Shown piece by piece: positions 1 to 7,982 of a DNA stretch of 43,029 nt; position 1 is the first letter of the stretch; each line of letters starts with the position of its first letter. Position numbers and translations under genes: made by a program. The DNA is taken from positions 1-43,029 of the forward strand of contig CAKUYM010000007.1 of the NCBI GenBank assembly GCA_934716785.1, written 5' to 3'. This stretch comes from an uncultured Bacteroides sp. (lineage in GTDB: Bacteria > Bacteroidota > Bacteroidia > Bacteroidales > Bacteroidaceae). A model generated the notes under the pieces. It saw nothing but the letters and a program-made list of their open reading frames with translations. It searched no databases and had not been told where the DNA came from.

Positions 1-457
1 ACTTACTGAAACCATAAGCCGTATTGGGCGCCGGAGCATCGTCTGCTTCAATTGGTGTATAGTCTCTCTCGCGTACAGGTCCGAATACGCTCAAGGTGCT
101 GATATATATAAATTGCTTCGGGATCATGTTCAGCTCCCTCAACGCATCAATAAAGTACTTGGTCTGAAGATAATTGACATAATCAAAAGTCTTCTTGTCA
201 GAGCATTTCGTTACGCCGGCACAATGGATGATATAATCAAATTTGCTATAAGTGCCCTTATATCCGGAGAGTTGGGCGCGAAGTTCGTTGGGGTGCGCAA
301 AGTCCAACTCCAGAAAGTGAATCTTCCGGTCTTTCAAATATTTCCTGCTACTCGTAGAACGGATTCCGGCCCATACACCAAACTTTCGTTTCAGCGCCTC
401 TTCCACAATGAAGCTCCCGATGAAACCGCTTGCACCCGTAATTAAAATACTCTCCAT
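1..457 (-). CDS. NAD-dependent epimerase/dehydratase, N-terminal part (runs off the left edge)
   Basis: Reading the minus strand from the ATG at 457 gives an open frame to the window edge (152 codons). The protein begins MESILITGASGFIGSF, so the GxxGxxG nucleotide-binding motif lies at residues 8-14. A VNYLQT stretch, a YISTLSVFG segment carrying the likely catalytic serine, and YGFSK at the very end (the YxxxK catalytic motif) follow in the order of extended short-chain dehydrogenases. The family oxidises, reduces or epimerises nucleotide sugars and related substrates with NAD(P); the substrate cannot be told from this part. The gene diverges from the sigma-factor gene. It appears to be an ordinary host gene; the remaining C-terminal half is outside the window. 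Confidence 0.9.
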   Translation of the reverse strand, partial: MESILITGASGFIGSFIVEEALKRKFGVWAGIRSTSSRKYLKDRKIHFLELDFAHPNELRAQLSGYKGTYSKFDYIIHCAGVTKCSDKKTFDYVNYLQTKYFIDALRELNMIPKQFIYISTLSVFGPVRERDYTPIEADDAPAPNTAYGFSK

Positions 458-528
458 TTACTGTTTTTAGATTCTTAGTGAATACTAATCAGAATATTCT
501 CATCAAATATTCTTTTGGGATAATGCCG

Positions 529-536
529 CAAAGATA
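529..536 (-). promoter_or_regulatory. Bacteroidetes-type -7 box for the epimerase gene
   Basis: The minus strand reads TATCTTTG, a perfect match to the TAnnTTTG -7 consensus of Bacteroides promoters, about 70 bases upstream of the epimerase start. No well-spaced -33 TTTG is visible, so the assignment rests on the -7 box and its position. Confidence 0.45.
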
Positions 537-561
537 CAATTAAATATAAAACAAAAGGCAT

Positions 562-593
562 TTTGTTTTTCTCAATTATTATTTGTTTATTTG
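562..593 (+). promoter_or_regulatory. Candidate promoter for the ECF sigma factor gene
   Basis: TTTG at 562-565 is followed after exactly 20 bases by TTTATTTG at 586-593, one base off the TAnnTTTG consensus. Transcription would start near 600, about 33 bases before the GTG start codon at 633. Confidence 0.4.
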
Positions 594-632
594 CAATGTA
601 ATTAATTTACTATTCAACACTTTTAAAAGCAC

Positions 633-1127
633 GTGGAAGATAAGGCTGATTTTGATTTTCTTTTTAGAGAGTACTATCCTCAACTTTATTATTACGCATT
701 TCATTTGATTAATAATATGGAGGCTAGTAAAGATATCGTGAGCGATGCTTTCGAATTTATCTGGGCCAATTATGCAAAAATAGACAAAGCCACAGCCAAA
801 TCTTACTTATACATATATGTCCGTAATAAAAGCATTGATTTCCTGCGACACCAGAATATACACGAACAGTATGTACAATTATACTCCGAGTTGACCAAGA
901 GTTATGTGGAAACGGAATATCGGGAACAGGATGAAAGAATGATGCATATCAGTAAAGCTATGGAAAAACTGACACCACATACAAGACATATTTTGGAAGA
1001 ATGCTATATCCAGCGGAAGAAATATCAGGAAGTAGCGGAGGAATTGAACATCAGCGTCAGTGCTGTAAGAAAACACATCGTGAAGGCTTTGCAAGTGATA
1101 CGTGAGGAATGTGCAAAAAAATCATAA
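633..1127 (+). CDS. ECF-type RNA polymerase sigma factor (FecI-like, Bacteroidetes family)
   Basis: This 164-residue protein has the two-domain layout of ECF sigma factors. Region 2 (about residues 8-75) includes FLFREYYPQLYYYAF and the YLYIYVRNKSIDFLR segment that contacts the -10 element and core polymerase. Region 4 (about 105-160) is a helix-turn-helix with RKKYQEVAEELNISVSAVRKHI, which would read the -35 element. The start is GTG at 633: an in-frame TAA lies at 624-626 and the next methionine is within region 2, so no ATG start fits. It is followed by a FecR anti-sigma gene and a SusC gene with an STN domain, the standard trans-envelope signalling unit in Bacteroides, so it probably activates the adjacent susC/susD pair when substrate binds. 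The inducer is unknown. Confidence 0.92.
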   Translation: MEDKADFDFLFREYYPQLYYYAFHLINNMEASKDIVSDAFEFIWANYAKIDKATAKSYLYIYVRNKSIDFLRHQNIHEQYVQLYSELTKSYVETEYREQDERMMHISKAMEKLTPHTRHILEECYIQRKKYQEVAEELNISVSAVRKHIVKALQVIREECAKKS

Positions 1128-1187
1128 AGCAGGTGTCCTTATGCAACTGATTAAACGTAATATAATAAAATTGACATAGTACCTAAA

Positions 1188-2354
1188 ATGATGGATGAAC
1201 ATATTGGCAATATAGATTATACAGAGGAATCTGTAGATAAGGCACTTGATATCATGGAAAGCCCGGCGGAAGTGAGCGATGAACAGTTGCAACAAATGCT
1301 GGATGATGAGGTATGTATGCAAGCTTGTCGCGATATAATGGACAGCAGCCTTTTCTTACAGCAGAAGAGTGGCGTTGAGCTACCTGACGTAGCCATGGAA
1401 TTGAAGCGGTTTAAGGATAAAAAGGCTGATTCGCGCAAACGTTTCATCCTGCGGAGAACCGGAATAGGAGTTGCAGCCATGATTGCCCTGCTTTTCGGAG
1501 CTTATTATTTCATTGATGCCTTGACGACACCTCCTGTCGAGCCTATTACGGTATTCACTGCCGATACAGCCCCCCAGCAGATTGTCTTGCAGGAATGTAA
1601 TGGCGGGAAAGTAACGACAGACGAGCCGCTATCCAACAGTCGGGTCGCGAATAAAACAATAATTGCAAAGTCAGAGAAGAAAGAGTTGGATTATAGAAAG
1701 GTAATCTCAAAGACAGCCCAGACGCATGTGCTTACCGTTCCGCGAGGTGAAAGTTTTAAGGTCGTATTGTGTGATGGCACAGAGGTATGGCTTAATGCCA
1801 ACAGTAACTTTGTCTACCCCACAGCCTTTGTGGGCAAGGAGCGTGTCGTTACTTTAGAAGGGGAAGCCTATTTCAAGGTGGCCAAAGACCCTGAACATCC
1901 TTTCATTGTGAAAACACCGACAGTGCAAACGAGGGTTCTCGGCACTGAGTTTAATATCCGCAGCTATTCTCCCGAAGACACCCATGTGGTACTTATCAAC
2001 GGAAAGGTGGAAGTGAGCAATACTCAGGGAGGCTCTTACACCAGGCTCTATCCGGGAGAGGATGCACACCTGCAGTCTGACGGAAACTTCATGCTCACCG
2101 AAGTCGACTTGGATTCTTACGTATATTGGAAAGACGGCTATTTCTACTTTGATGACGTCACGCTGAAAGACATCATGCAGAATTTGGGACGCTGGTATAA
2201 CGTAAATATCGAGTTCCGGAATAAAGAAGCCATGGACTATAAGATGCATTTCGTGTCCGATCGTTCCAAAGATTTGGAGCACACCATCTCATTGCTCAAC
2301 AGAATGAAGAAAGTAACAGTGACCTTGCAAGGCAACACGCTTACTGTAGACTGA
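1188..2354 (+). CDS. FecR-family anti-sigma factor
   Basis: This 388-residue inner-membrane protein has a cytoplasmic N-terminus (about 1-88) that would hold the sigma factor. One membrane segment follows at about 89-112 (GIGVAAMIALLFGAYYFIDAL). The periplasmic FecR domain spans about 175-290, with VPRGESFKVVLCDGTEVWLN and GEAYFKVAKDPEHPFIVKT. A C-terminal DUF4974-like domain (about 310-388) includes YVYWKDGYFYFDDVTLKDIM. In this family the periplasmic part senses the STN domain of the partner SusC and releases the sigma factor. The gene starts 60 bases after the sigma gene and is probably cotranscribed with it. Two ATG codons stand in tandem at 1188 and 1191; the first is used here. Confidence 0.93.
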   Translation: MMDEHIGNIDYTEESVDKALDIMESPAEVSDEQLQQMLDDEVCMQACRDIMDSSLFLQQKSGVELPDVAMELKRFKDKKADSRKRFILRRTGIGVAAMIALLFGAYYFIDALTTPPVEPITVFTADTAPQQIVLQECNGGKVTTDEPLSNSRVANKTIIAKSEKKELDYRKVISKTAQTHVLTVPRGESFKVVLCDGTEVWLNANSNFVYPTAFVGKERVVTLEGEAYFKVAKDPEHPFIVKTPTVQTRVLGTEFNIRSYSPEDTHVVLINGKVEVSNTQGGSYTRLYPGEDAHLQSDGNFMLTEVDLDSYVYWKDGYFYFDDVTLKDIMQNLGRWYNVNIEFRNKEAMDYKMHFVSDRSKDLEHTISLLNRMKKVTVTLQGNTLTVD

Positions 2355-2497
2355 TTTTTTGTTGCATAAGTATAACAATTTCATGCAAAAAACAACAATT
2401 TATCACTTTTATTAAAAAATAATTCGCAAAAGGGGTGTCCATTTTTTCGTTTCATACGCATTAATATCGTAAACATATTCAAATTAGTGTTGTTAGA

Positions 2498-5400
2498 ATG
2501 AAACGTATGAGAAGAAATTGGAATCTATTTGTTGTGTGTTTTCTATGCGTATTATCCTTTTTGCCTTATCAAGTAAATGCTCAGGCAAAATCACCGAAGA
2601 AAATCACAATTGAATTTAGTAACGAACGGCTGCCGGCCGTGTTGAAACATTTGGAAAAAGTATCCGGGTATAAAATCCTTTTTACGTACGATGACGTAAA
2701 AAAGTACACAGTTTCCGGATCCGTCAAAGACAAAGACATAGAGCAGGCTCTTGACATAATTTTAGCGAATAAGCCGTTAGAGTATCATATTGAAGACCAA
2801 TTTGTCACTATCACTCCCAAAGGTCCTTCCAAACAAGCCAAAGTATTCAACGTAAAAGGAGTCGTTATTTCCGGTGATGACAATCAGCCTCTTATCGGTG
2901 CGACTGTTCTCATCAAGGGAAGTAAATCCGGAGTATTGACGGATATAGACGGAAAGTTCTCGATAGACAACGTATCGAATAAGTCTGTCCTGCAATTTTC
3001 TTATATCGGAATGAAACCGCAGGAACTTACTCCTGCTCCGAACATGAATGTCACATTGATGCCCGATGTGCAGACGCTCTCTGAGGTAGTGGTGACAGGT
3101 ATGCAGAAAATGGACAAGCGTCTGTTTACCGGAGCTACCAACCAGCTGACTGCCGACAATGTAAAACTTGATGGTATGCCTGACATCAGCCGGGGACTTG
3201 AAGGACGTGCAGCCGGTGTGTCCGTACAGAATGTATCAGGAACCTTCGGTACCGCTCCGAAAATCCGCGTACGTGGAGCAACTTCCATCTATGGCAGTTC
3301 AAAACCTTTATGGGTTGTTGACGGTGTCATCATGGAAGATGCCATTGACGTAGGTCCGGATGACTTATCGTCGGGTGATGCGGAGACCTTGATAAGTTCG
3401 GCAATTGCCGGATTGAACTCCGATGACATTGAGAGCTTTCAAATATTGAAAGACGGTTCGGCAACTTCCATCTATGGTGCACGCGCCATGGCGGGAGTTA
3501 TTGTAGTGACCACCAAAAAAGGAAAGGCGGGAGTCAGCAAAATCAGCTATACAGGTGAGTTTACCATGAGAATGGTGCCCAGCTACAAGGAGTTCAATAT
3601 CATGAACTCGCAAGAGCAGATGGGTATCTATAAGGAAATGGAACAAAAAGGTTGGTTGAACAACAGCGACACGTATCGCGCTAAAGACAGTGGTGTGTAC
3701 GGGCACATGTATCGTCTTATCAACCAGTACAATTCAACAACCGGGCAGTTCGGACTTGCCAATACTCCGGAGGCACGCAACAACTACTTGCGTGCGGCGG
3801 AAATGAGAAATACCGACTGGTTTGATGTGTTGTTTTCCAACAACGTTACGCAGAATCACTCCGTCAGCATCACATCCGGAAGTGACAAATCTTCATTTTA
3901 TGCATCTTTGAGTGCCATGTCGGATCCCGGATGGTATAAACAAAGTGAAGTAAAACGGTATACCGCCAATTTGAATACAAGCTACAATGTTTATAAGAAT
4001 TTGTCTATCAATTTGATTTCAAATGCATCTTACCGTAAGCAGAAGGCTCCCGGGACATTAAGCTCGGAGGTAAATGCGGCAAGTGGGGAAGTTACGCGTC
4101 AGTTTGACATCAATCCTTACTCGTATGCCTTGAATACGTCCCGCGCTTTGGATCCTACGGTGAGCTACATTGCCAACTACGCTCCATTTAATATTCTCCA
4201 TGAACTGGATAACAACTATATGGATTTGAACGTGGTTGACGTAAAGTTTCAAGGTGAATTAAAATGGAAGGTGCTCCCGGAATTAGAGTTGAATGCGTTG
4301 GGAGCCATCAGATACCAATCTTCTTCACAAGAGCATAATATCAAAGATAATTCAAATCAAGCGACTGCATACCGCACCGGTATGGATGATGCCACTATCC
4401 GCGATAAGAACGACTTGCTCTATACCGACCCCGACAATCCTTATGCACTGCCTATCAGCATACTGCCCGAAGGCGGTATATACCAGCGTAAGAATTATCG
4501 GATGTTGGGAGTCGATTTCCGCGCCACGGCATCTTGGAATCATCTGTTTGCAGAGAAACATATAACCAACGTGTTTGCCGGTATGGAAGTAAATGACTTG
4601 AAGCGTACGCAAGACTATTTTCAAGGATGGGGTATGCAATACTCAATGGGAGAAACCCCTTCTTATGTGTACGAGTACTTTAAGAAAGGAATTGAAGGAG
4701 GAAGCAGATATTATGCATTGAACCACTCCACTACTCGGAGTGTTGCGGCATTCGCCAATGCCACTTATTCTTATGACGGACGTTACACTGTAAACGGTAC
4801 TTTCCGCTATGAAGGAACCAACCGTATGGGAAAAAGCCGTTCTGCCCGCTGGTTGCCGACATGGAACGTTTCCGGTGCATGGAATATGCATGAGGAGGAT
4901 TTCTTCAAGGCTTTGAACCCGACTCTCACCCATTTTACTCTTAAAGCGTCTTATTCTCTGACTGCCGACAGAGGACCGGACTATGTGACGAACTCACATG
5001 CCATTATCACCAGCTATTCGCCCTATCGCCCGTTCACAAACGGACAGGAGACGGGACTCTATGTTTCCGATCCGGAGAATAGTGAATTAACTTATGAAAA
5101 GAAGCATGAGCTGAATATCGGTGCCGACATGGGATTCTTGGACAACCGCATCAATTTTGCAATCGACTGGTACAAACGCAGTAACTATGACTTGATTGGC
5201 GTAACGCCTACACAAGGAGTGGGTGGCGCAATCTATAAATATGCCAACATCGCTTCTATGAAGTCGCATGGTATTGAGTTTACCCTTTCTACCAAGAATA
5301 TCCAGACTAAAAAGTTCACATGGAATACGGACTTCATTTTCTCTAAAGCAAAGAATGAAATTACGGAGCTCAATGCCCGTTCCAGTGTCATGGACTTGGT

Positions 5401-6097
5401 TTCAGGATATGGTTTCGCCCGGCAGAACTATCCGGTGCGCGGTCTGTTCTCAATCCCGTTTGCAGGGCTGGATATCAACGGTATTCCACAATATTATATC
5501 AATGGAGAGATAACCAGTACCAATATCGACTTCCAGACACGCGACAATATTGACTATTTGAAATATGAAGGTCCGACCGATCCGACCATAACGGGTAGTA
5601 TGGGCAATATATTCACTTATAAAGGGTTCAAGCTGAATGTATTTGTTACCTATTCTTTTGGAAACGTAGTACGCTTGAATCCCTGTTTCAGGTATCAATA
5701 CAGCGACTTGTCTTCCATGCCGCGCGAGTTTAAAAACCGGTGGACTGTCGGAGGTGATGAGAAGTACACCAACATCCCCGCAATATTGTCCAAGCGCCAG
5801 CTCGAAGATGATAAAAACATGATTTATGCGTACAACGCCTATAATTATTCTACTGAAAGAATCGCTAAAGGAGACTTTATCCGCATGAAAGAAATCTCTC
5901 TCTCTTATGATTTCCCTAAAGCGTGGATTGCTCCGGCAAAGATTTCTAATTTGTCGTTGAAACTGCAGGCCACCAACTTATTCCTCATCTATGCGGATAA
6001 GAAATTGAACGGACAAGATCCCGAATTCTTTAATACGGGTGGTGTGGCCTCTCCGGTGCCTCGCCAGTTTACGTTAACAGTCAGATTGGGTCTTTAA
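2498..6097 (+). CDS. SusC/RagA-family TonB-dependent transporter with STN signalling domain
   Basis: This 1199-residue outer-membrane protein begins with a signal peptide (about 1-29, ending near VNAQA). An STN (secretin/TonB short N-terminal) domain occupies about 33-108. A carboxypeptidase-like regulatory domain occupies about 117-185 (GDDNQPLIGATVLIKG). The TonB-dependent plug follows from about 200, with the SusC-typical GRAAGVSVQN and VRGATSIYGSSKPLWVVDG segments and IYGARAMAGVIVVTTKKGK. The rest is the beta-barrel. The family imports oligosaccharides or peptides together with a SusD lipoprotein that lids the barrel. The STN domain indicates that this transporter also signals to the upstream FecR/sigma pair. 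The gene itself is intact, but its partner susD, 15 bases downstream, is destroyed by the prophage, so uptake is probably impaired. The substrate cannot be named from sequence. Confidence 0.95.
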   Translation: MKRMRRNWNLFVVCFLCVLSFLPYQVNAQAKSPKKITIEFSNERLPAVLKHLEKVSGYKILFTYDDVKKYTVSGSVKDKDIEQALDIILANKPLEYHIEDQFVTITPKGPSKQAKVFNVKGVVISGDDNQPLIGATVLIKGSKSGVLTDIDGKFSIDNVSNKSVLQFSYIGMKPQELTPAPNMNVTLMPDVQTLSEVVVTGMQKMDKRLFTGATNQLTADNVKLDGMPDISRGLEGRAAGVSVQNVSGTFGTAPKIRVRGATSIYGSSKPLWVVDGVIMEDAIDVGPDDLSSGDAETLISSAIAGLNSDDIESFQILKDGSATSIYGARAMAGVIVVTTKKGKAGVSKISYTGEFTMRMVPSYKEFNIMNSQEQMGIYKEMEQKGWLNNSDTYRAKDSGVYGHMYRLINQYNSTTGQFGLANTPEARNNYLRAAEMRNTDWFDVLFSNNVTQNHSVSITSGSDKSSFYASLSAMSDPGWYKQSEVKRYTANLNTSYNVYKNLSINLISNASYRKQKAPGTLSSEVNAASGEVTRQFDINPYSYALNTSRALDPTVSYIANYAPFNILHELDNNYMDLNVVDVKFQGELKWKVLPELELNALGAIRYQSSSQEHNIKDNSNQATAYRTGMDDATIRDKNDLLYTDPDNPYALPISILPEGGIYQRKNYRMLGVDFRATASWNHLFAEKHITNVFAGMEVNDLKRTQDYFQGWGMQYSMGETPSYVYEYFKKGIEGGSRYYALNHSTTRSVAAFANATYSYDGRYTVNGTFRYEGTNRMGKSRSARWLPTWNVSGAWNMHEEDFFKALNPTLTHFTLKASYSLTADRGPDYVTNSHAIITSYSPYRPFTNGQETGLYVSDPENSELTYEKKHELNIGADMGFLDNRINFAIDWYKRSNYDLIGVTPTQGVGGAIYKYANIASMKSHGIEFTLSTKNIQTKKFTWNTDFIFSKAKNEITELNARSSVMDLVSGYGFARQNYPVRGLFSIPFAGLDINGIPQYYINGEITSTNIDFQTRDNIDYLKYEGPTDPTITGSMGNIFTYKGFKLNVFVTYSFGNVVRLNPCFRYQYSDLSSMPREFKNRWTVGGDEKYTNIPAILSKRQLEDDKNMIYAYNAYNYSTERIAKGDFIRMKEISLSYDFPKAWIAPAKISNLSLKLQATNLFLIYADKKLNGQDPEFFNTGGVASPVPRQFTLTVRLGL

Positions 6098-6112
6098 TAA
6101 TCTCAGATAATA

Positions 6113-6247
6113 ATGAAAACAATGAAATATAGTACATTTTTACATATAGGAGCCATAGCAACTGCATGTCTGGTAGTGTCCTCTTGTATGGGGCATAGAA
6201 CGAAGCGGTTTTTTCAATGGTCGGGGAAAATGGGCGAAAGGCTTTGA
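6113..6247 (+). pseudogene. SusD-family lipoprotein gene, 5' end only, interrupted by the prophage
   Basis: An ATG at 6113, 15 bases after susC, starts a lipoprotein signal peptide (MKTMKYSTFLHIGAIATACL, then a VVSSC lipobox with Cys at codon 25). That is exactly what a SusD homologue should show at this place. After about codon 25-27 the frame turns into GC-richer phage sequence and stops at 6245-6247 after 44 codons; a normal SusD has roughly 500-650 residues. Host sequence probably ends between 6185 and 6200. The rest of susD should be found on the far side of the prophage, outside this window, flanked by a short target duplication if insertion was Mu-like. Confidence 0.8.
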
Positions 6248-6303
6248 GAACCAAAGGGTTTAGGCATGGTCGAGGAAATGGGCTGAATATTTCGAAGCGG
6301 TTT
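6201..6303 (+). repeat. Repeated motifs at the prophage left end, probable transposase-binding sites
   Basis: Two pairs of repeats lie in the first 110 bases of the element. CGAAGCGGTTT occurs at 6201-6211 and again at 6293-6303. ATGGTCGGGGAAAATGGGC at 6217-6235 recurs as a near copy, ATGGTCGAGGAAATGGGC, at 6266-6283. Mu-type elements carry several transposase-binding sites at each end (L1-L3, R1-R3), and these repeats sit where such sites are expected. The exact terminal base of the phage cannot be fixed from one end; TG dinucleotides at 6185 and 6189 are candidates. Confidence 0.5.
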
Positions 6304-6500
6304 ATCTCTTTACATGGGCTTACATCTGCTTTACGTTTGAGGGGCTTTTCTTCGGGTCTTCGGGCGATTGCTTTACATCGGGCTTGCAGATGGGGCTAAA
6401 ACGGCCTGAAATGGCTTTATTTTCGGCTGTGTGACCGTTTTATGGCTGGGTTGATGGATTTTGTTATATGAGGGCGAGAACGGCTGTGTGGCCGTTTTTT
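6248..6500. other. Non-coding left-end region with further short repeats
   Basis: No convincing gene is seen here. Besides the repeats described above, CTTTACAT followed by GGGCTT appears near 6309 and 6371, and CGGCTGTGTGRCCGTTTT appears at 6424-6440 and 6481-6497. The second copy forms a terminator-like hairpin. The stretch probably serves the transposition complex and shields the first phage gene from host transcription coming from susC. Confidence 0.4.
6479..6500 (+). terminator. Candidate rho-independent terminator at the left end
   Basis: AACGGC (6479-6484) pairs with GCCGTT (6491-6496) across a TGTGTG loop, and the T run covers 6495-6500. It would stop readthrough from the interrupted susC/susD operon before the first phage gene. 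Confidence 0.5.
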
Positions 6501-6555
6501 AGTGTCTATTTTCAAATATTATTTCTTGAAATTCTTCCAAATAGGTATTATTTGG

Positions 6556-6563
6556 TATATTTG
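6556..6563 (+). promoter_or_regulatory. -7 box before the first phage gene
   Basis: TATATTTG matches the TAnnTTTG consensus and lies 20 bases upstream of the ATG at 6583. A clear -33 TTTG at the right distance is absent, so strength is uncertain. Confidence 0.45.
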
Positions 6564-6582
6564 CAACATAATAGAAACGAGT

Positions 6583-6825
6583 ATGGCAAAAGTGATTCAT
6601 GTACATTTACTGTATAAAATAGATGGGACGAAGCAGAAAGACTGGTATTTCAGCAGTATATCGGCTGTTTATACGGTTCTGACGGCAGAACAGGTGGGAG
6701 CAACCAAGAATTACCTGCTTCATGCCGGGCTATCTGGTAACGGCACAATATGCACGAAAAAGGCTATTATAAAGCAATCTACGCTCATTTCGGGCGGTAG
6801 TAAGGTAATGGTTAGAACGACATAA
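6583..6825 (+). CDS. Small protein of unknown function at the prophage left end
   Basis: The ATG at 6583 gives 80 residues beginning MAKVIHVHLLYKIDGTKQKD. An upstream in-frame ATG at 6502 would add 27 residues, but they would overlap the -7 box at 6556, so the inner start is preferred. The protein is basic, with lysines and beta-prone stretches (VIHVHLLYK, GGSKVMVRTT), and has no membrane segment or recognisable domain. It stands alone between the left end and the repressor, followed by two hairpins. Cargo genes that act on the host are often found here in Mu-like phages; that is inference from position only. Confidence 0.6.
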   Translation: MAKVIHVHLLYKIDGTKQKDWYFSSISAVYTVLTAEQVGATKNYLLHAGLSGNGTICTKKAIIKQSTLISGGSKVMVRTT

Positions 6826-6857
6826 TAACGCCGTTAGAAAGGCTTGTAGGCGTTATT
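6824..6857 (+). terminator. Inverted repeat overlapping the stop codon of the first phage gene
   Basis: AATAACGCC (6824-6832) pairs perfectly with GGCGTTATT (6849-6857) around a 16-base loop. It overlaps the TAA at 6823-6825. There is no strong T run, so it may assist the second hairpin just downstream or protect the mRNA 3' end. Confidence 0.4.
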
Positions 6858-6873
6858 CCTTTGAATGCTGATT

Positions 6874-6899
6874 GGGGAGCTTATGGCTCCCCTTTTTTT
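6874..6899 (+). terminator. Rho-independent terminator after the first phage gene
   Basis: GGGGAGC (6874-6880), loop TTATG, GCTCCCC (6886-6892), then seven T (6893-6899). This is a textbook intrinsic terminator for the plus-strand gene ending at 6825. Confidence 0.85.
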
Positions 6900-6925
6900 A
6901 TGCCCTTACGGGTGGTAATTTGGGG

Positions 6926-6996
6926 TTTAGGGTTACCGTTACGGTTACGGTTTAGGGTTACTACTTTAATAAGTTTAGGGTTACTTTTAGGGTTAC
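6926..6996 (+). repeat. Telomere-like TTTAGGGTTAC repeat array
   Basis: The 11-mer TTTAGGGTTAC occurs four times without change, at 6926, 6951, 6974 and 6986. Between the first two copies lies GTTACGGTTACGG, and a degenerate copy, TAGGGTT, appears at 7011. Spacing is 25, 23 and 12 bases. The array lies in a gene-free stretch (6826-7236) downstream of the repressor. Iterated sites of this kind usually bind a protein; which one is unknown. Confidence 0.6.
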
Positions 6997-7052
6997 TTTT
7001 TCGGATTTTGTAGGGTTCGCCCGAAATAGGAAAAAATGTATCAAATGTAAAT

Positions 7053-7095
7053 AAGTGCCGTTTTTCGCTGTTTTTGGATAGGAAAAACGACACTT
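7053..7095. repeat. Long imperfect inverted repeat downstream of the repressor gene
   Basis: AAGTGCCGTTTTTC (7053-7066) and GAAAAACGACACTT (7082-7095) pair at 13 of 14 positions around a 15-base loop. Read on the minus strand it is 142 bases past the repressor stop and is followed by a T-rich stretch, so it could end the repressor transcript. Otherwise 7096-7236 shows nothing notable. Confidence 0.45.
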
Positions 7096-7236
7096 GTTTT
7101 ATTGATATACCTTATATATAGTTAGAAGCCTTTGATTTACAGTTGTTTTTGTAGCCTGATACCTTGAAAACGCTTCGAAAGGTGTGCGCGCGTCTTATTA
7201 TGCTTGTGTGTGGTGATGTGTGCATGCGCTTTATCA

Positions 7237-7929
7237 TTAGAAGAATTTGCTGATGCTTCCAATGACTTCAAAGACATTCATGATGCGGGATTTGTCGAAT
7301 TCCTGCTCGTCATAGTCCTCTGTATTGATGGGAATGAAGCGCAGCTTGTCCGGATCTGGCGACCTGCGCAAGATTTTAATGGTACGGATGGTGTCCAGTA
7401 CCACTGCATAGATTTCACCATACTGGATGTCGTTGAGTGTGCATTGGCGCAGGGCAATAATGTCTCCATGGTTTATTTTGGGCTCCATGGAGTGCCCGGT
7501 GACATTGCACCAGAGGCTGGCTTTCTCGAATCCTCTTATTACAATGTTGGTAGCGGGCATGTTTACCTGAGAGTTGAACACCTCATCGAATCCGCCGATA
7601 AAGTCCACATCGTAGTAAGGCGTGCCGATGGATGGACTCATGGATGTGGTAGGCATGAACGAAGAATCGGCTTCGTCTATTGTTTTAATGCCGTTCAAAT
7701 CATCTTTCAACATGCTCCCTGTACCAGTAAGAAGCCATTCGATGTTTACATCTGTAGCATAAGCGAGAAATCTTGCTATATTATCCTCGCTGATGCCATT
7801 ATTTTGTTGCAGAATCCCCCTTGTAACCCCCGATTCTTTATAAAATTCATAGGGTGTTACACCTTTTCTCTCTAAATAAAGCAAGATATTTTGCTTAATA
7901 GGCGATTTTTCTTGTTGTTTTTCTTTCAT
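7237..7929 (-). CDS. Phage repressor: HTH plus S24 peptidase (LexA/CI-like)
   Basis: This 230-residue protein has an N-terminal helix-turn-helix (about 10-68; KGVTPYEFYKESGVTRGIL) and a C-terminal S24 peptidase fold (about 105-225). The nucleophile is Ser147 in VTGHSMEPKINHGD and the likely general base is Lys185 in IRTIKILRR. Such repressors hold the prophage silent and are inactivated by RecA-stimulated self-cleavage after DNA damage. The usual Ala-Gly cleavage site is not obvious; IGG at about 111-113 is a possible place. The gene is transcribed against the early operon, and its promoter faces the early promoter across a palindrome (7960-7976) that is its probable operator. Position and direction match the Mu repressor, but the S24 domain resembles lambda-like repressors. 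Confidence 0.9.
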   Translation of the reverse strand: MKEKQQEKSPIKQNILLYLERKGVTPYEFYKESGVTRGILQQNNGISEDNIARFLAYATDVNIEWLLTGTGSMLKDDLNGIKTIDEADSSFMPTTSMSPSIGTPYYDVDFIGGFDEVFNSQVNMPATNIVIRGFEKASLWCNVTGHSMEPKINHGDIIALRQCTLNDIQYGEIYAVVLDTIRTIKILRRSPDPDKLRFIPINTEDYDEQEFDKSRIMNVFEVIGSISKFF

Positions 7930-7954
7930 AGTCGAGAAATCTTGTTTATATTTG
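7924..7954 (+). promoter_or_regulatory. Early promoter (rightward)
   Basis: TTTC at 7924-7927 (one base off TTTG), 19 bases, then TATATTTG at 7947-7954, a perfect -7 box. Start would be near 7961, so the -33 part overlaps the repressor start codon. It would drive the operon beginning at 8031. Confidence 0.6.
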
Positions 7955-7959
7955 CAGCG

Positions 7960-7976
7960 TGTTTAAGATGTAAACA
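7960..7976. promoter_or_regulatory. Probable repressor operator
   Basis: TGTTTA (7960-7965) AGATG TAAACA (7971-7976) is a perfect 6-bp-arm palindrome that covers the predicted start sites of both the rightward and the leftward promoter. A dimer of the 7237-7929 repressor is the natural candidate to bind it. Confidence 0.6.
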
Positions 7977-7982
7977 GCGCGC

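Noticed and set aside
113..445. 110-codon plus-strand frame at the window start
   Set aside because: It is antisense to the epimerase, whose motifs (GASGFIG, YGFSK) are clear.
6926..6996. Repeat array as a CRISPR
   Set aside because: Units are 11 bases, spacers 1-14 bases and uneven, and no cas genes are near.
6881..7093. Minus-strand open frame of 70 codons with NPK repeats
   Set aside because: It starts with GTG, overlaps a terminator, and its repeats are only the translation of the TTTAGGGTTAC array.
7204..7875. 223-codon plus-strand frame opposite the repressor
   Set aside because: The minus-strand frame has a clear HTH and S24 active site; this is its shadow.
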